DNA from: JBHJGU01 sp050331475
Lineage (GTDB): Bacteria; Pseudomonadota; Alphaproteobacteria; Caulobacterales; Maricaulaceae
NCBI GenBank assembly: GCA_050331475.1
Contig: JBHJGU010000027.1
Span: 1-64,000 of the forward strand
Direction of reading: 5' to 3'
Length of the DNA: 64,000 nt
Below, one piece after another: positions 42,216-51,081 of this stretch. Made by a program: the position numbers and the translations under genes. The notes beneath the pieces were generated by a model. That model was given only the letters and a program-made list of their open reading frames with translations. It did not search any database and was not told the origin of the DNA. Every line of letters starts with the position of its first letter. The stretch's first letter is position 1.

Positions 42216-42677
42216 ATGGCACGCGGGATCGTCGTTTTGGCGATGTTTTTTGGGGCGATCCCGCCGGCGGATGCGCAAGTCTTCGAACGCGATACGCGAC
42301 GAGCGGGCTCCACCTACGCCGTAAACACCTTCGCCGCGACGCCAGAACAGTGTCGCTTAGCTTGCGGAGACGACGCGACGTGTCGCGCCTGGAGCTTCGT
42401 CCACGCAATGGCGAATTCGACCCCCGCTCGATGCGAACTGAAAGCCGCCGCGCCGCCGCCGCAAATCGATCCATGCTGCGTCTCCGGTCTCGCGCCCGAA
42501 CTTGAAGCGCCGTCGGCAACCGCTCCGCGGTCTTCCTCCGCGCTGAACACCGTCGCGCCCCGACCGAAGCCAGAGACACGCCTGGCCGGCGCGGTTAACG
42601 CAGCGCCGGAGCCGGCACCCCTGCCAGCACCACCGGAGCGGCTGAGTCCAACACCGACACTGCGCCGGGGCCGCTAA
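42216..42677 (+). CDS. Secreted PAN/Apple-domain protein
   Basis: A 153-residue protein with a signal peptide (MARGIVVLAMFFGAIPPADAQ). A PAN-like domain has cysteines in TPEQCRLACGDDATCRAWSFV and ARCELKAAAPPPQIDPCCVSG, and a Pro/Ala-rich disordered tail follows. PAN modules bind protein or carbohydrate. AAGGA lies just before the ATG at 42216. A start at 42123 overlapping the PBP stop is possible but gives a non-signal-like leader. It follows the PBP gene and could be envelope-associated. Confidence 0.8.
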   Translation: MARGIVVLAMFFGAIPPADAQVFERDTRRAGSTYAVNTFAATPEQCRLACGDDATCRAWSFVHAMANSTPARCELKAAAPPPQIDPCCVSGLAPELEAPSATAPRSSSALNTVAPRPKPETRLAGAVNAAPEPAPLPAPPERLSPTPTLRRGR

Positions 42678-42737
42678 CGGACTGGCCAGCGCGCGCGCGC
42701 CGCCTAGCTCATCGCCCGAGATGAAAGGGCGAATGCT

Positions 42738-43595
42738 GTGGAGCGATTGGATCTCGATGGGTTAGATCGGGAAGGGTTGCACGAGCGGCTGAGTGGGGCG
42801 TTTCCCGAAGCCGCGGCCGAAGCCGCAGGCGAAACGCCGTTTTACGGCGCCCGCGAACACGGTCTGGCCGCACTGCGCGCCACCGACCCTGGCGCTTATG
42901 GCCAAACGCGCAACCATCTCGACGGCGCGGTGAGCCGGCTCTCCCCTTATCTCCGCCATGGACTGGTGAGCTTAGAAGAAGCGCGCGACTACGCGCTCGA
43001 TTGGCGCGACACGCAAGGCGCGGACGACAGCGAGGTGGAGTCCTTCGTCAAAGAGCTCGCATGGCGCGGGTATTGGCGCGCGGTCTATGCGCGGATCGGT
43101 GAGGCCGTTTGGACCGATCGCGAACCCTATAAGACCGGCTTCGGGCCCGAGGATTACGCCGAGGACTTGCCCGCTGACATTCCCAATGGCGACACCGGCG
43201 TCGATTTCGTCGACCAATGCGCCGAGGACCTGCGCCGCACCGGGTATCTGCACAATCACGCGCGGTTATGGCTGGCGGCATATGTCGTCCATTTTCGCCG
43301 GATCAAATGGCAGGCGGGCGCGCGGTGGTTCCTCACTTACCTGCTCGACGGGGATGTGGCGTCAAACAATCTGTCGTGGCAGTGGGTCGCTTCCACCTTC
43401 GGCTCTAAGCCCTATTTTTTCAACGCCGATAACCTTAAGCGCTGGTCCTCGAACCGCTTTTCCGGCTGGAACACGCGCACTGAGGATAACATTTTCGATG
43501 CGGACTACGCGACCTTGGCGGCGCGGCTGTTCCCCAATCTCGATCCGCCCGATCCGGATCCGACCCCGCGCAAACGCGCCAAAGGCCGCCGATGA
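42738..43595 (+). CDS. Photolyase/cryptochrome FAD-binding domain protein (stand-alone)
   Basis: A 285-residue protein that contains only the helical FAD-binding half of the photolyase/cryptochrome family. Conserved stretches are TRNHLDGAVSRLSPYLRHGLVS (residues 57-78), FVKELAWRGYWRAVY (103-117), GYLHNHARLWLAAYVVHF (169-186) and NNLSWQWVASTFGSKPYFFN (210-229). A full photolyase is about 450-500 residues with an N-terminal antenna domain first. That domain is missing here but is encoded by the next gene, which overlaps in ATGA. GTG 42738 follows AAAGGG. Whether it repairs DNA or senses light is unknown. Confidence 0.88.
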   Translation: MERLDLDGLDREGLHERLSGAFPEAAAEAAGETPFYGAREHGLAALRATDPGAYGQTRNHLDGAVSRLSPYLRHGLVSLEEARDYALDWRDTQGADDSEVESFVKELAWRGYWRAVYARIGEAVWTDREPYKTGFGPEDYAEDLPADIPNGDTGVDFVDQCAEDLRRTGYLHNHARLWLAAYVVHFRRIKWQAGARWFLTYLLDGDVASNNLSWQWVASTFGSKPYFFNADNLKRWSSNRFSGWNTRTEDNIFDADYATLAARLFPNLDPPDPDPTPRKRAKGRR

Positions 43596-44002
43596 GCGCG
43601 TTGATTTGGGTCCATGACGAAGCGATGGGCGCGCAACATCCCGCCTATGCGCAAAGCGGTACACGGGTGTTCGTTTTCGATCCGGCGCGGGTGCGCGAAG
43701 AGGGTTGGGGGCTTAACCGGCTGATCTTCATGGCCGAAGCCGCGCAAGATCTCGGCGCAACGGTTTACAGAGGCGACACTGTCGCGACACTGACCGCGAC
43801 GGCTCGGGATGCGGGTCTAAACCACATCGTTTTCGCAGAGACCCCACACCCACCGATCGTGCGTCGCGCAGAGGCGTTGGCGGAAGCGTTTTCCGTTCAA
43901 GCGATCGGCGTACCGAGCCACGGCGAGCCAGGCCCGAGAGCGGATTTGAAAAGGTTTTCGCGTTATTGGCGGCGAGCGCGCGCAGACTTTTTCGAGCGTT
44001 GA
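43592..44002 (+). CDS. Photolyase N-terminal (alpha/beta antenna) domain-like protein
   Basis: A 136-residue Rossmann-like protein: SALIWVHDEAMGAQHPAYAQ, VFVFDPARVREEGW, then ATVYRGDTVATLTATARDAGLNHIVFAETPHPP. This follows the order of the N-terminal photolyase domain (strand, VFVxDP, the GDxxxxL turn and the VxxxxxxxP strand). It overlaps the FAD-domain gene by four bases, so both products are made together and may assemble into a full photolyase-like enzyme. The gene order is the reverse of the domain order in known photolyases. Confidence 0.72.
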   Translation: MSALIWVHDEAMGAQHPAYAQSGTRVFVFDPARVREEGWGLNRLIFMAEAAQDLGATVYRGDTVATLTATARDAGLNHIVFAETPHPPIVRRAEALAEAFSVQAIGVPSHGEPGPRADLKRFSRYWRRARADFFER

Positions 44003-44170
44003 AAGAACGCCAAACGCGGTTTCATCGTGCGTGCGCCACCCGCCAGCGGCACGACCTTCTTCCTCGACAAACCGCGCTAAACGATCGCGCTTGAACGTCG
44101 CCGCAAAGGGTTTTTTCACGCTTTCGACGCTACAAACCGCGGGTTCGTGACCTGGATTGAGTGAGTCGCA

Positions 44171-45268
44171 ATGACTTTGTCCGCCCCGCATTTGCAAGAC
44201 CTTGTCAATTTGGCGCGCCAGCCGTCGAGTTCGCGCCGCCGCGAGCTACTCCGCGATATTACGGATCTGTTTTTCCAATCACGACCGGCCGCTGATAGTT
44301 CAGAAAGCGCGCAATTCGGCGCACTCATGAGCCAGCTATCGAAAGAAATGGAGGCGCAGGTTCGTCGCGAGTTGTCCGAGCGATTCGCTGAAACCCACGA
44401 TGCGCCCGCGATGTTTCTCAATAGGTTGGCCAATGACGAGGCTGCGGTCGCCCAACCGGTCCTTGAGAAGAACAAAGGCTTTTCCGACAACGACCTAATC
44501 GCCATCGCAAAAGAACGCGGCCAGGGTCACCTCAAGGCGATTTCTAAACGCGAAGAAGTCAGCGAAGCCGTCGCCGACGCCATTGTCGAGCGCGCAGACG
44601 ACGACACCTTGGCGACGCTCGTGAGCAATGACGGCGCCCAACTCTCCCGCCAGGCCATGGAGACGGCCGTCGACCGCGCCCAAAACAACACCCTGCTTCA
44701 CAAACCGATCGTTCAGCGAAAATCCATTGAGGCTGACCTCCTCAATGAAATGTATATGGTCGTCGAACAGCGGCTCCGCGACGAAATTCTCGATCGGAAT
44801 TCAAAGCTTGACCCCGAAGAACTCAATCAGGCGCTCACGAACTCGCGCGAAGCCTTAGCCCTGCGCCACGGCTTGCTGCCCGAAGATTACGACGCCGCCC
44901 GCTCTCGGGTCAGAGTGCTCAAATCCGAGCATCGGCTTAAGCCCGAAATCCTGCCTCGCCTGCTCCGCCAAAAGGAGACCACACAATTTTGGCTCGCATT
45001 CGCCGAGTTAACAGGTCTCGACTTCGCCACCGCCCGCCGGGTATGCGAGCCCCAACGCCTGGACGCCTTCGCCATCGCCTGCCGCGCGGCGCAGTTTCCG
45101 CGTTCTTTGTTCTCGACGCTTGTACTGTTGATGGACAATTCCGGCTCGCGCAATGTCGGCCAGGCTGAAGAACTCAGCGACATGTACCAGGCGGTCGACG
45201 TGGAAACGGCCCAGCGCACCATGCGGTTTTGGAAGGTGCGCAAGTCGGCGGAGACCAAAGCCGCTTAG
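44171..45268 (+). CDS. DUF2336 domain protein
   Basis: A 365-residue soluble, helical, repeat-like protein of the alphaproteobacterial DUF2336 family: LARQPSSSRRRELLRDITDLFFQ at the start, LSERFAETHDAPAMFLNRLANDE and HLKAISKREEVSEAVADAIVERADD in the middle. The HEAT-like helices suggest protein binding. Family function is unknown. The stop interlocks with that of the convergent mscS gene, TAG against TAA in the sequence TTAG. Confidence 0.9.
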   Translation: MTLSAPHLQDLVNLARQPSSSRRRELLRDITDLFFQSRPAADSSESAQFGALMSQLSKEMEAQVRRELSERFAETHDAPAMFLNRLANDEAAVAQPVLEKNKGFSDNDLIAIAKERGQGHLKAISKREEVSEAVADAIVERADDDTLATLVSNDGAQLSRQAMETAVDRAQNNTLLHKPIVQRKSIEADLLNEMYMVVEQRLRDEILDRNSKLDPEELNQALTNSREALALRHGLLPEDYDAARSRVRVLKSEHRLKPEILPRLLRQKETTQFWLAFAELTGLDFATARRVCEPQRLDAFAIACRAAQFPRSLFSTLVLLMDNSGSRNVGQAEELSDMYQAVDVETAQRTMRFWKVRKSAETKAA

Positions 45269-46551
45269 GTCACCGCCTCGTCTTCCTCGACAGGGCCGCG
45301 CGCGTTAGACGCCACTCGCTGGCGGGGGCCGCCCGAATGCTCGTAGACGGCATTGGGAACTTCCCAATCCGTGGGCGCCTCAAGATTGTAGGTATACTGT
45401 GTCATTGTGGGGTAAGCGAAGTCTGACCCGGCCTCGGCAACGATCTCTTTAATCCGCAGCGCGAAGTCTTCTTTGATCTTTAGCCATTCGCCCCAATTCG
45501 TGGTGCGCGTGAAGCAGTAGATCAAGAAGTCGATCGAAGACGGCCCAAAACTGTCGACCCGGACGAAAGTCGCGGTCTCCTCGGGTCGCGCGAAATCGGG
45601 TGTGTCGAGCAAATGCTGCATGATCCGGTCGCGGATAAAACGCAATTGCTCCGCTGTGGTGCGGTAATCCACCCCGATCAGCCATTTAATTCGGCGAAAA
45701 TTCATGCGCGAATAATTCGTCACCGCATTGTCCGACAGTCGCGAATTGGGCACGTAAACGGGGCCTTTGTCGAACTGGCGCACGACTGTGGATCGGAAAT
45801 TGATCTGCTCAACCGTTCCCTCAACCACATCGTCCACTCGGATCCAGTCGCCGGGCACGAAGCGTTTCTCCGCTAAGATCAAGATGCCCGCGATCAGGTT
45901 TTTGAACAGGTCTTGCGCACCCAACGCCACCGCGACGCCGAAAATCCCCAAGGACGCGACGAGCGGCGCGACCGGAATGCCCCAGATTTGCAAGATCACG
46001 CCGCCGCCGAGCAGCACCAAAATTGTCTTGGCCGCTTTGACGATCCAAGCCGCCACGGCGGAGGAAAACACCCGCTCCATGGGCTTGAGCACGATCGAGA
46101 ACGGGTCGACGGCGGCGTAGAGCCCCCAGAAAATCGCGAAGCCGACCGCGGACCGGAGCAAGCGGCCCGCTGGATCGGTTTCCGACACGCCGAAATTCAG
46201 CACCGTCAGGGATAGGTAAAACCCGATCACCAACGGCACCAATTTGATGGGTCCACGAAACGCCCGGATCAGCAAATCGTCAAAGTTGGTCTCCGTCTTA
46301 GCGGCGAGCCGTTCAAGCCGGCGCACCACCCAATGCGCGACCACCCCGCGCAAAGCGAACGCAATGAGGAGGATCAATAACGCCATCGACATTTCGCCGA
46401 CGGTCCGATCGAAGAACGCTCGGTTCCAAACCTCGATGACAATGTCCCAAAACTCGCCAAGCCCGATCGCGTCCGCCGCCTCCTCAACCCGCTCGACGGC
46501 GTCCTCCACGGCGGCGGCGGCGGCGTCCTGTAGGTTTTCGGGCTGTTGCAT
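45265..46551 (-). CDS. MscS-family mechanosensitive ion channel
   Basis: A 428-residue channel protein with several N-terminal membrane helices. The pore-lining helix and beta domain region carry ASLGIFGVAVALGAQDLFKNLIAGILIL and VDDVVEGTVEQINFRSTVVRQFD, and a C-terminal domain has RIKWLIGVDYRTTAEQLRF. It opens under membrane tension to release solutes on osmotic downshift. Its ATG overlaps the prfC stop by one base (TGATG). Confidence 0.93.
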   Translation of the reverse strand: MQQPENLQDAAAAAVEDAVERVEEAADAIGLGEFWDIVIEVWNRAFFDRTVGEMSMALLILLIAFALRGVVAHWVVRRLERLAAKTETNFDDLLIRAFRGPIKLVPLVIGFYLSLTVLNFGVSETDPAGRLLRSAVGFAIFWGLYAAVDPFSIVLKPMERVFSSAVAAWIVKAAKTILVLLGGGVILQIWGIPVAPLVASLGIFGVAVALGAQDLFKNLIAGILILAEKRFVPGDWIRVDDVVEGTVEQINFRSTVVRQFDKGPVYVPNSRLSDNAVTNYSRMNFRRIKWLIGVDYRTTAEQLRFIRDRIMQHLLDTPDFARPEETATFVRVDSFGPSSIDFLIYCFTRTTNWGEWLKIKEDFALRIKEIVAEAGSDFAYPTMTQYTYNLEAPTDWEVPNAVYEHSGGPRQRVASNARGPVEEDEAVT

Positions 46552-48158
46552 CAGCGCCGCTCTTTAGCCGCGAAGAACTGGATGCTGGGGAATTTTTCTT
46601 GGACATAGCCCAATTCCCAGGCGTTTTTGGCGAGAAACACCGGCGCCCCGTCGAGATCTTCCCCCATGACCGACTTATGCCGGTCGGCGAATTGCTCGAG
46701 GTCTTGGGGCGTCTCGGCTTTGAGCCAACGGGCGACGGCGTAGGGCGCGGTTTCGAACACCACATCGAGGCCGTATTCGGCGGCGATCCGCTCGGCCATC
46801 ACATCGATCTGCAGCGCGCCGACCGCGCCCACAATCATGTCCGCGCCGATCACGGGCTTGAACAATTGGGTGACGCCCTCTTCAGATAAGCTTTCCAAGG
46901 CCTTGCGCAAATGTTTCGCCTTCAACGGATCCTTAGGCCGCGCGCGTCGGAGGATCTCCGGGGCGAAGTTCGGAATGCCGGGGAACCGACGCTTACCGGT
47001 TTCCGAGAGCGAGTCGCCCACGCGCAAAACGCCATGATTAGGCACCCCGATCACATCGCCGGGATAGGCGTAATCCGCCAAACCGCGGTCTTGGGCGAAG
47101 AACAGGATCGGATTGTGGATTGAGAGCGTCTTATGGGTGTCCGCCGTTTTCAGCTTCATGCCGCGTTTAAACTCGCCCGAAGCCAGCCGGACGAACGCAA
47201 TCCGGTCGCGGTGATTGGGGTCCATATTCGCCTGGACCTTGAAGACGAAGCCGGAAACCTGTTTGTCACCCGGATCAATCGCGAGCGCGCCTTGATCGGT
47301 GTCCGCTTTCACCGCATCCGGCGCGGGCGCGTGCGCGCCGAGCCCCGCGAGCAGTTCCGCGACACCGAACCGGCGTAAAGCCGAGCCAAAATACACCGGG
47401 GTCAAATGCCCCTCGCGAAAACTGGTTAAGTCAAAGCTCGGCAAGCCGTCGCGCGCCAATTCCGCTTCTTGTTGCAATTCATCCAGAATATCGGCCTCAA
47501 CGACTGAGGCGATCGAATTGCCGTCGAAAGGCAAGCGCTCGCCCGCCCATCGCGGCTCCTCGCCCTCTCCGGGTCGGCGGAAGGGCACGAACGCGCCGGA
47601 GTCAAACTCCACAACGCCGCGAAAGCGGTTACCCGAGCCGGCGGGCCATTGCATTGGCGCTGCGTCTAAAGCGAGTTGGTCTTGGATTTCATCGATGAGA
47701 TCGAAGGCGCTTTGCGCTTCCCGGTCCATCTTATTGATAAAGGTGGTGATCGGGATGTCCCGCAGCCGACACACCTCGAACAGCTTGCGGGTCTGCGGTT
47801 CAATCCCCTTCGCGGCGTCGAGCACCATCACCGCGGAGTCCGCTGCGGTCAGCGTCCGATACGTGTCTTCAGAGAAGTCTTCGTGGCCCGGTGTGTCGAG
47901 CAGGTTGAACATCAACCCGTTATGCTCAAACGTCATGACCGAGGCGGAGACCGAGATGCCGCGTTCGCGCTCAATCTTCATCCAGTCCGACCGGGTGCGG
48001 CGGTTTTCCCCCCGCGCGCGCACCTGACCGGCGAGCCGGATCGCGCCCCCCTCCATCAACAGATTTTCCGTCAGGGTGGTCTTGCCGGCGTCCGGGTGGG
48101 AAATGATCGCGAACGTGCGTCGGCGCGCGGCCTCCTCGCCGGGCGTGAAAGCGGCCAT
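46551..48158 (-). CDS. prfC: Peptide chain release factor 3
   Basis: A 535-residue translational GTPase. G1 is SHPDAGKTT, followed by the switch region GENRRTRSDWMKIERERGISVSAS, G3 DTPGHEDF and G4 FINKMDR. RF3 recycles RF1/RF2 after termination and matches the RF3 length. ATG 48158 with GAGGA upstream is preferred to 48191. It is followed by mscS in a one-base overlap. Confidence 0.95.
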   Translation of the reverse strand: MAAFTPGEEAARRRTFAIISHPDAGKTTLTENLLMEGGAIRLAGQVRARGENRRTRSDWMKIERERGISVSASVMTFEHNGLMFNLLDTPGHEDFSEDTYRTLTAADSAVMVLDAAKGIEPQTRKLFEVCRLRDIPITTFINKMDREAQSAFDLIDEIQDQLALDAAPMQWPAGSGNRFRGVVEFDSGAFVPFRRPGEGEEPRWAGERLPFDGNSIASVVEADILDELQQEAELARDGLPSFDLTSFREGHLTPVYFGSALRRFGVAELLAGLGAHAPAPDAVKADTDQGALAIDPGDKQVSGFVFKVQANMDPNHRDRIAFVRLASGEFKRGMKLKTADTHKTLSIHNPILFFAQDRGLADYAYPGDVIGVPNHGVLRVGDSLSETGKRRFPGIPNFAPEILRRARPKDPLKAKHLRKALESLSEEGVTQLFKPVIGADMIVGAVGALQIDVMAERIAAEYGLDVVFETAPYAVARWLKAETPQDLEQFADRHKSVMGEDLDGAPVFLAKNAWELGYVQEKFPSIQFFAAKERR

Positions 48159-48223
48159 GGATGTCCTCGGTCGATTTGAAACGGCCGCCAAGCGCTAGCC
48201 GAGCGCGGGCGTTGGAGCAAGCG

Positions 48224-48709
48224 TTAGGCGGCGACCCGCCGCCAAACCATGTCGTCGACCGCTTGGGGCGTCAATCGGCCGGTCTGCTGCAATTGCTTGA
48301 TATTGGAAAGCACCAACAGGCTGACATCGGCGTAGCGCACCGCCACTTGGTTGGGCTTGGTCGCTTTGGGCGCTTTCGCGGCCAAAATCGCATTGGCGTC
48401 AGACCGGATCGTGATGACCGAACAGACGTCGAGCAACTTTTCCATGTCCGGTTCAGCGAAATCCCCGACATCGATCAGGGTTTGCGCGACGAATGTGTGG
48501 AACATTTGCGGCGCCATGAGCCGCGCTTCGAGATGGGACAAAGGTGAACCATCTCGACGCAAGCGCTCTTTCGGCAGCCCCAAATCGAGCAATCGATCGT
48601 TGAATAAAAAAAGCATGGCGTCCGCTCGCGGTAAAACGATCGCGAATTTCGACAGGTCGAAATTACACCAAGCCGGGGTTAACAAACCGTCGACACTGGG
48701 ACGCCACAC
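48224..48709 (-). CDS. Hypothetical protein downstream of DUF1491 gene
   Basis: A 161-residue soluble protein. The start has CNFDLSKFAIVLPRADAMLFLFNDRLLDLG. The C-terminal helices include FHTFVAQTLIDVGDFAEPDMEKLLDV and LSNIKQLQQTGRLTPQAVDDMVWRR. No family is recognised. It starts with GTG five bases after the DUF1491 stop, so the two are probably co-transcribed. It may start instead at the internal ATG of MLFLFN. Confidence 0.65.
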   Translation of the reverse strand: MWRPSVDGLLTPAWCNFDLSKFAIVLPRADAMLFLFNDRLLDLGLPKERLRRDGSPLSHLEARLMAPQMFHTFVAQTLIDVGDFAEPDMEKLLDVCSVITIRSDANAILAAKAPKATKPNQVAVRYADVSLLVLSNIKQLQQTGRLTPQAVDDMVWRRVAA

Positions 48710-48714
48710 CTTCG

Positions 48715-49044
48715 CTAGGGCGCTGCTTCCAAAAAGGATCGCCCCGCCCGATCCTCAATTTCCACCACCCATAAATCCACGTCCGTCTCAGCGCGGCGTC
48801 GCCAATAGGCGTCCGCTTCGGTTTCCGGCCGCGCACTCGCTTCGCCCAGGGGTTCGATCCACACCCGCTCGCCATTTAGCCCTGGCGCGGAGGCGTAAAT
48901 CCGCGCGCCTTGCCCAAATTGAAACACTTTCACTAAGACGTCGCCGCCCTCCGCCTCCCCACGCCGGAGCACGCAGGCGAAAGCGCCGCCCGATTGCGCA
49001 CGCCGGATCAGGGCTTGGACCCAAAGCTCCGTTTTCAGCCGCAC
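48715..49044 (-). CDS. DUF1491 family protein
   Basis: A 109-residue protein with the DUF1491 pattern: RLKTELWVQALIRRAQSGGAFACVLRRGEAEGGDVLVKV, then ETEADAYWRRRAETDVDLWVVEIEDRAGRSF. Widespread in alphaproteobacteria, function unknown. It is divergent from the BcsB-like gene, with 35 bases between the starts. Confidence 0.9.
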   Translation of the reverse strand: MRLKTELWVQALIRRAQSGGAFACVLRRGEAEGGDVLVKVFQFGQGARIYASAPGLNGERVWIEPLGEASARPETEADAYWRRRAETDVDLWVVEIEDRAGRSFLEAAP

Positions 49045-49079
49045 CGCTGCGCGCTCCGCCGGGCCGGCGAGGTTTTTGC

Positions 49080-51035
49080 ATGACCAGGGGTGTGTGCGTT
49101 AAGACTTGGTTCACTATGATGCAATGTCGTCTCGTCCGGTTCCTTAGCCGTCTCGCTCCCGCCTGGCTCGTCAGCGCGCCGCTGGCGTTGTCGGCCGAAC
49201 CGCCGATCGAAGGCCCCGTCGCCACCGTGCGCTTAGATGCGGTGGCGGGTAAAGACAACGCTTTGCTCGATTGGGCCGCACCCGCGTTTGAAACCCGCTT
49301 CGCATTGCCGCCCGGGCGTCGGGTTGACGCGCTGACTTTGGAATTGACTGCTGCTCCGGTCGGCGCGCAAACCGCCCCGCCCGACCTTCTGGTGTGGGTC
49401 AATGATGACCCGCCGGTTCGGCTCGAACTGGAAGACTACGCCTTCAAAGCGCGGTTGCAGCTTGACCCCGCGGCCTTGCGCTCGGGCGCGGAGCGGATTG
49501 GCGTTGGGCTCACCCCCGGATCAGACTGCCCAGGCCCGAAGAGCGGCGGTTGGCGGATTGATCTCACCCAGACACGGCTGCGCGCCCAATGGAGCCCCGC
49601 CCAAGGGGTCAGCGATTACGCCGACATCCTCGCCGCCCTTGAGGCCGATGTCGGTGCGCCCCGGCGCATTCATCTCGACATTGTCGACACGGACCCGCAA
49701 AGCGCCGTGGCCTTGGGCGCCCTGATCGCTCAAGGCTTGGCGCTTCGTCTGGGTCGACCGCCGGAGTTCGTGGACGCCGAAACCGCTCAGTTACATGTGC
49801 TTGCCGGTTCTGCGGAGGCGTTCGCCGACCGCGGCGCTCCAGTGGAGGGTTTAGAGGGACCGACCTTGGCGGCTGACTTTGACGCCCGACTGATCATCGC
49901 CGGGCGCACCCGGGAAGAAGCCCTCGCCGCCGCCCAGCGCTTCGCCGCCAAGGCTCGCGCGCCGGTGGCTGTAGACCTGGCGCAAACCTGGCGGCCGGAG
50001 CCGTGGCGTATGATCGAGCGCTTGCCCGCGGATGTGGAGACCGCCGAACTTGCCCTCGCCATCCGGCGCGGGCCGGACGCCTCACCGGGCTCCACTGTCG
50101 CCATTCAGGTGAACGGCCATTCGATGGGCGAGATTACGCTGTGGCGCGAGGTCACCCCCGCGCGCATCCGATTGCCGGCGTCTGTCGCGCAGGCGGGCGA
50201 TAATGTGATCACGCTCGCCCCCCGACTCCAACCGCGGCGGGGCGAAAGCGTCTGCCGCACCAGCGACGATGCGGCCCTGGCGAGCTTGGAGACACTCACG
50301 CTGAGCCCGAAATCGCATAAACCCACCAGCGGATTGGCGCGGTTCGCACGCGCCGCCGCCCCGTTTGCGGCCGAGCACGGCGCGCAAACCGCAATTGCCT
50401 TGGCGCTGGAGGATCCTCAGACGCGCAACGCCGGTTTCGCCGTTATCGCCCGCCTGGCTATGGAGGCCGGCGCCGCATTGGATCAAGCTTGGTACGGGGC
50501 TGCGCTCTTAGATGCGCCGGCGAACCGAAACCTTTTACTGATTTCTTCGCGCGACGCTCTGGACCCCACCCTGGCGGGCGCGGCGCCGTCGGGTTTCGCA
50601 CCGGGCCGTGGTGCGTTTCCAACACGGCCCAGCCCGCGGTTCTGGCGCAGCACGCCGCGGGCCTTCGCCGCTGAGCCGTTGGGACCGATCGGCGTGGCGG
50701 CTTGGTTCACCTCCCCCTTCGCGGACGACCGGGAAACCGTGGTGATCACAGCGGATGTCGATGCGGACCTATCAATCGCGTTAAACGACTTGGCCTATGG
50801 GCGCGCCTGGTCGCGTCTGGATGGCGCGGTGGCGCGCTGGTCAGGGGACGAAACCGCCATTTCCGCCGCCGACATCAGCCTGACTGCGCCGCGCCAATGG
50901 ATCACACGCCGGTGGATCGCCATAGCGCTAGGGGCTTTGGCGGTTCTCGCAGGCGGCGTTTCGATCGTGCAAACCGTGTTGATGGCGCGCGAGGACATCA
51001 CCGCCCGACGCGCTTCACGGCTACGTAACGCCTAG
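49080..51035 (+). CDS. BcsB-like membrane-anchored periplasmic protein
   Basis: A 651-residue protein with a signal-type start (SAPLALSAEPPIEG) and a long periplasmic part made of beta-rich domains. Segments that recall BcsB are LLVWVNDDPPVRLELEDYAF, GLTPGSDCPGPKSGG and VAIQVNGHSMGEITLWREVTPARIRLP. One C-terminal membrane helix follows (IAIALGALAVLAGGVSIVQTVL) with a short basic tail. BcsB guides cellulose through the periplasm with BcsA. No bcsA, bcsC or bcsZ is nearby, so the role is open. ATG 49080 has GAGG seven bases upstream. A further upstream frame lies over DUF1491 and is rejected. Confidence 0.6.
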   Translation: MTRGVCVKTWFTMMQCRLVRFLSRLAPAWLVSAPLALSAEPPIEGPVATVRLDAVAGKDNALLDWAAPAFETRFALPPGRRVDALTLELTAAPVGAQTAPPDLLVWVNDDPPVRLELEDYAFKARLQLDPAALRSGAERIGVGLTPGSDCPGPKSGGWRIDLTQTRLRAQWSPAQGVSDYADILAALEADVGAPRRIHLDIVDTDPQSAVALGALIAQGLALRLGRPPEFVDAETAQLHVLAGSAEAFADRGAPVEGLEGPTLAADFDARLIIAGRTREEALAAAQRFAAKARAPVAVDLAQTWRPEPWRMIERLPADVETAELALAIRRGPDASPGSTVAIQVNGHSMGEITLWREVTPARIRLPASVAQAGDNVITLAPRLQPRRGESVCRTSDDAALASLETLTLSPKSHKPTSGLARFARAAAPFAAEHGAQTAIALALEDPQTRNAGFAVIARLAMEAGAALDQAWYGAALLDAPANRNLLLISSRDALDPTLAGAAPSGFAPGRGAFPTRPSPRFWRSTPRAFAAEPLGPIGVAAWFTSPFADDRETVVITADVDADLSIALNDLAYGRAWSRLDGAVARWSGDETAISAADISLTAPRQWITRRWIAIALGALAVLAGGVSIVQTVLMAREDITARRASRLRNA

Positions 51036-51081
51036 GCGCTAGTTTTCGCGTTCATAGGCGAACGCGAAGGAGGGCGACCCG

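Noticed and set aside
44003..44170. Possible RNA gene between the photolyase pair and the DUF2336 gene
   Set aside because: No tRNA cloverleaf or terminator could be drawn, so it is treated as plain spacer.
48351..49079. In-frame 243-residue extension of the BcsB-like gene
   Set aside because: It runs antisense through DUF1491 and its neighbour. The signal-peptide start at 49080 has a good ribosome binding site.
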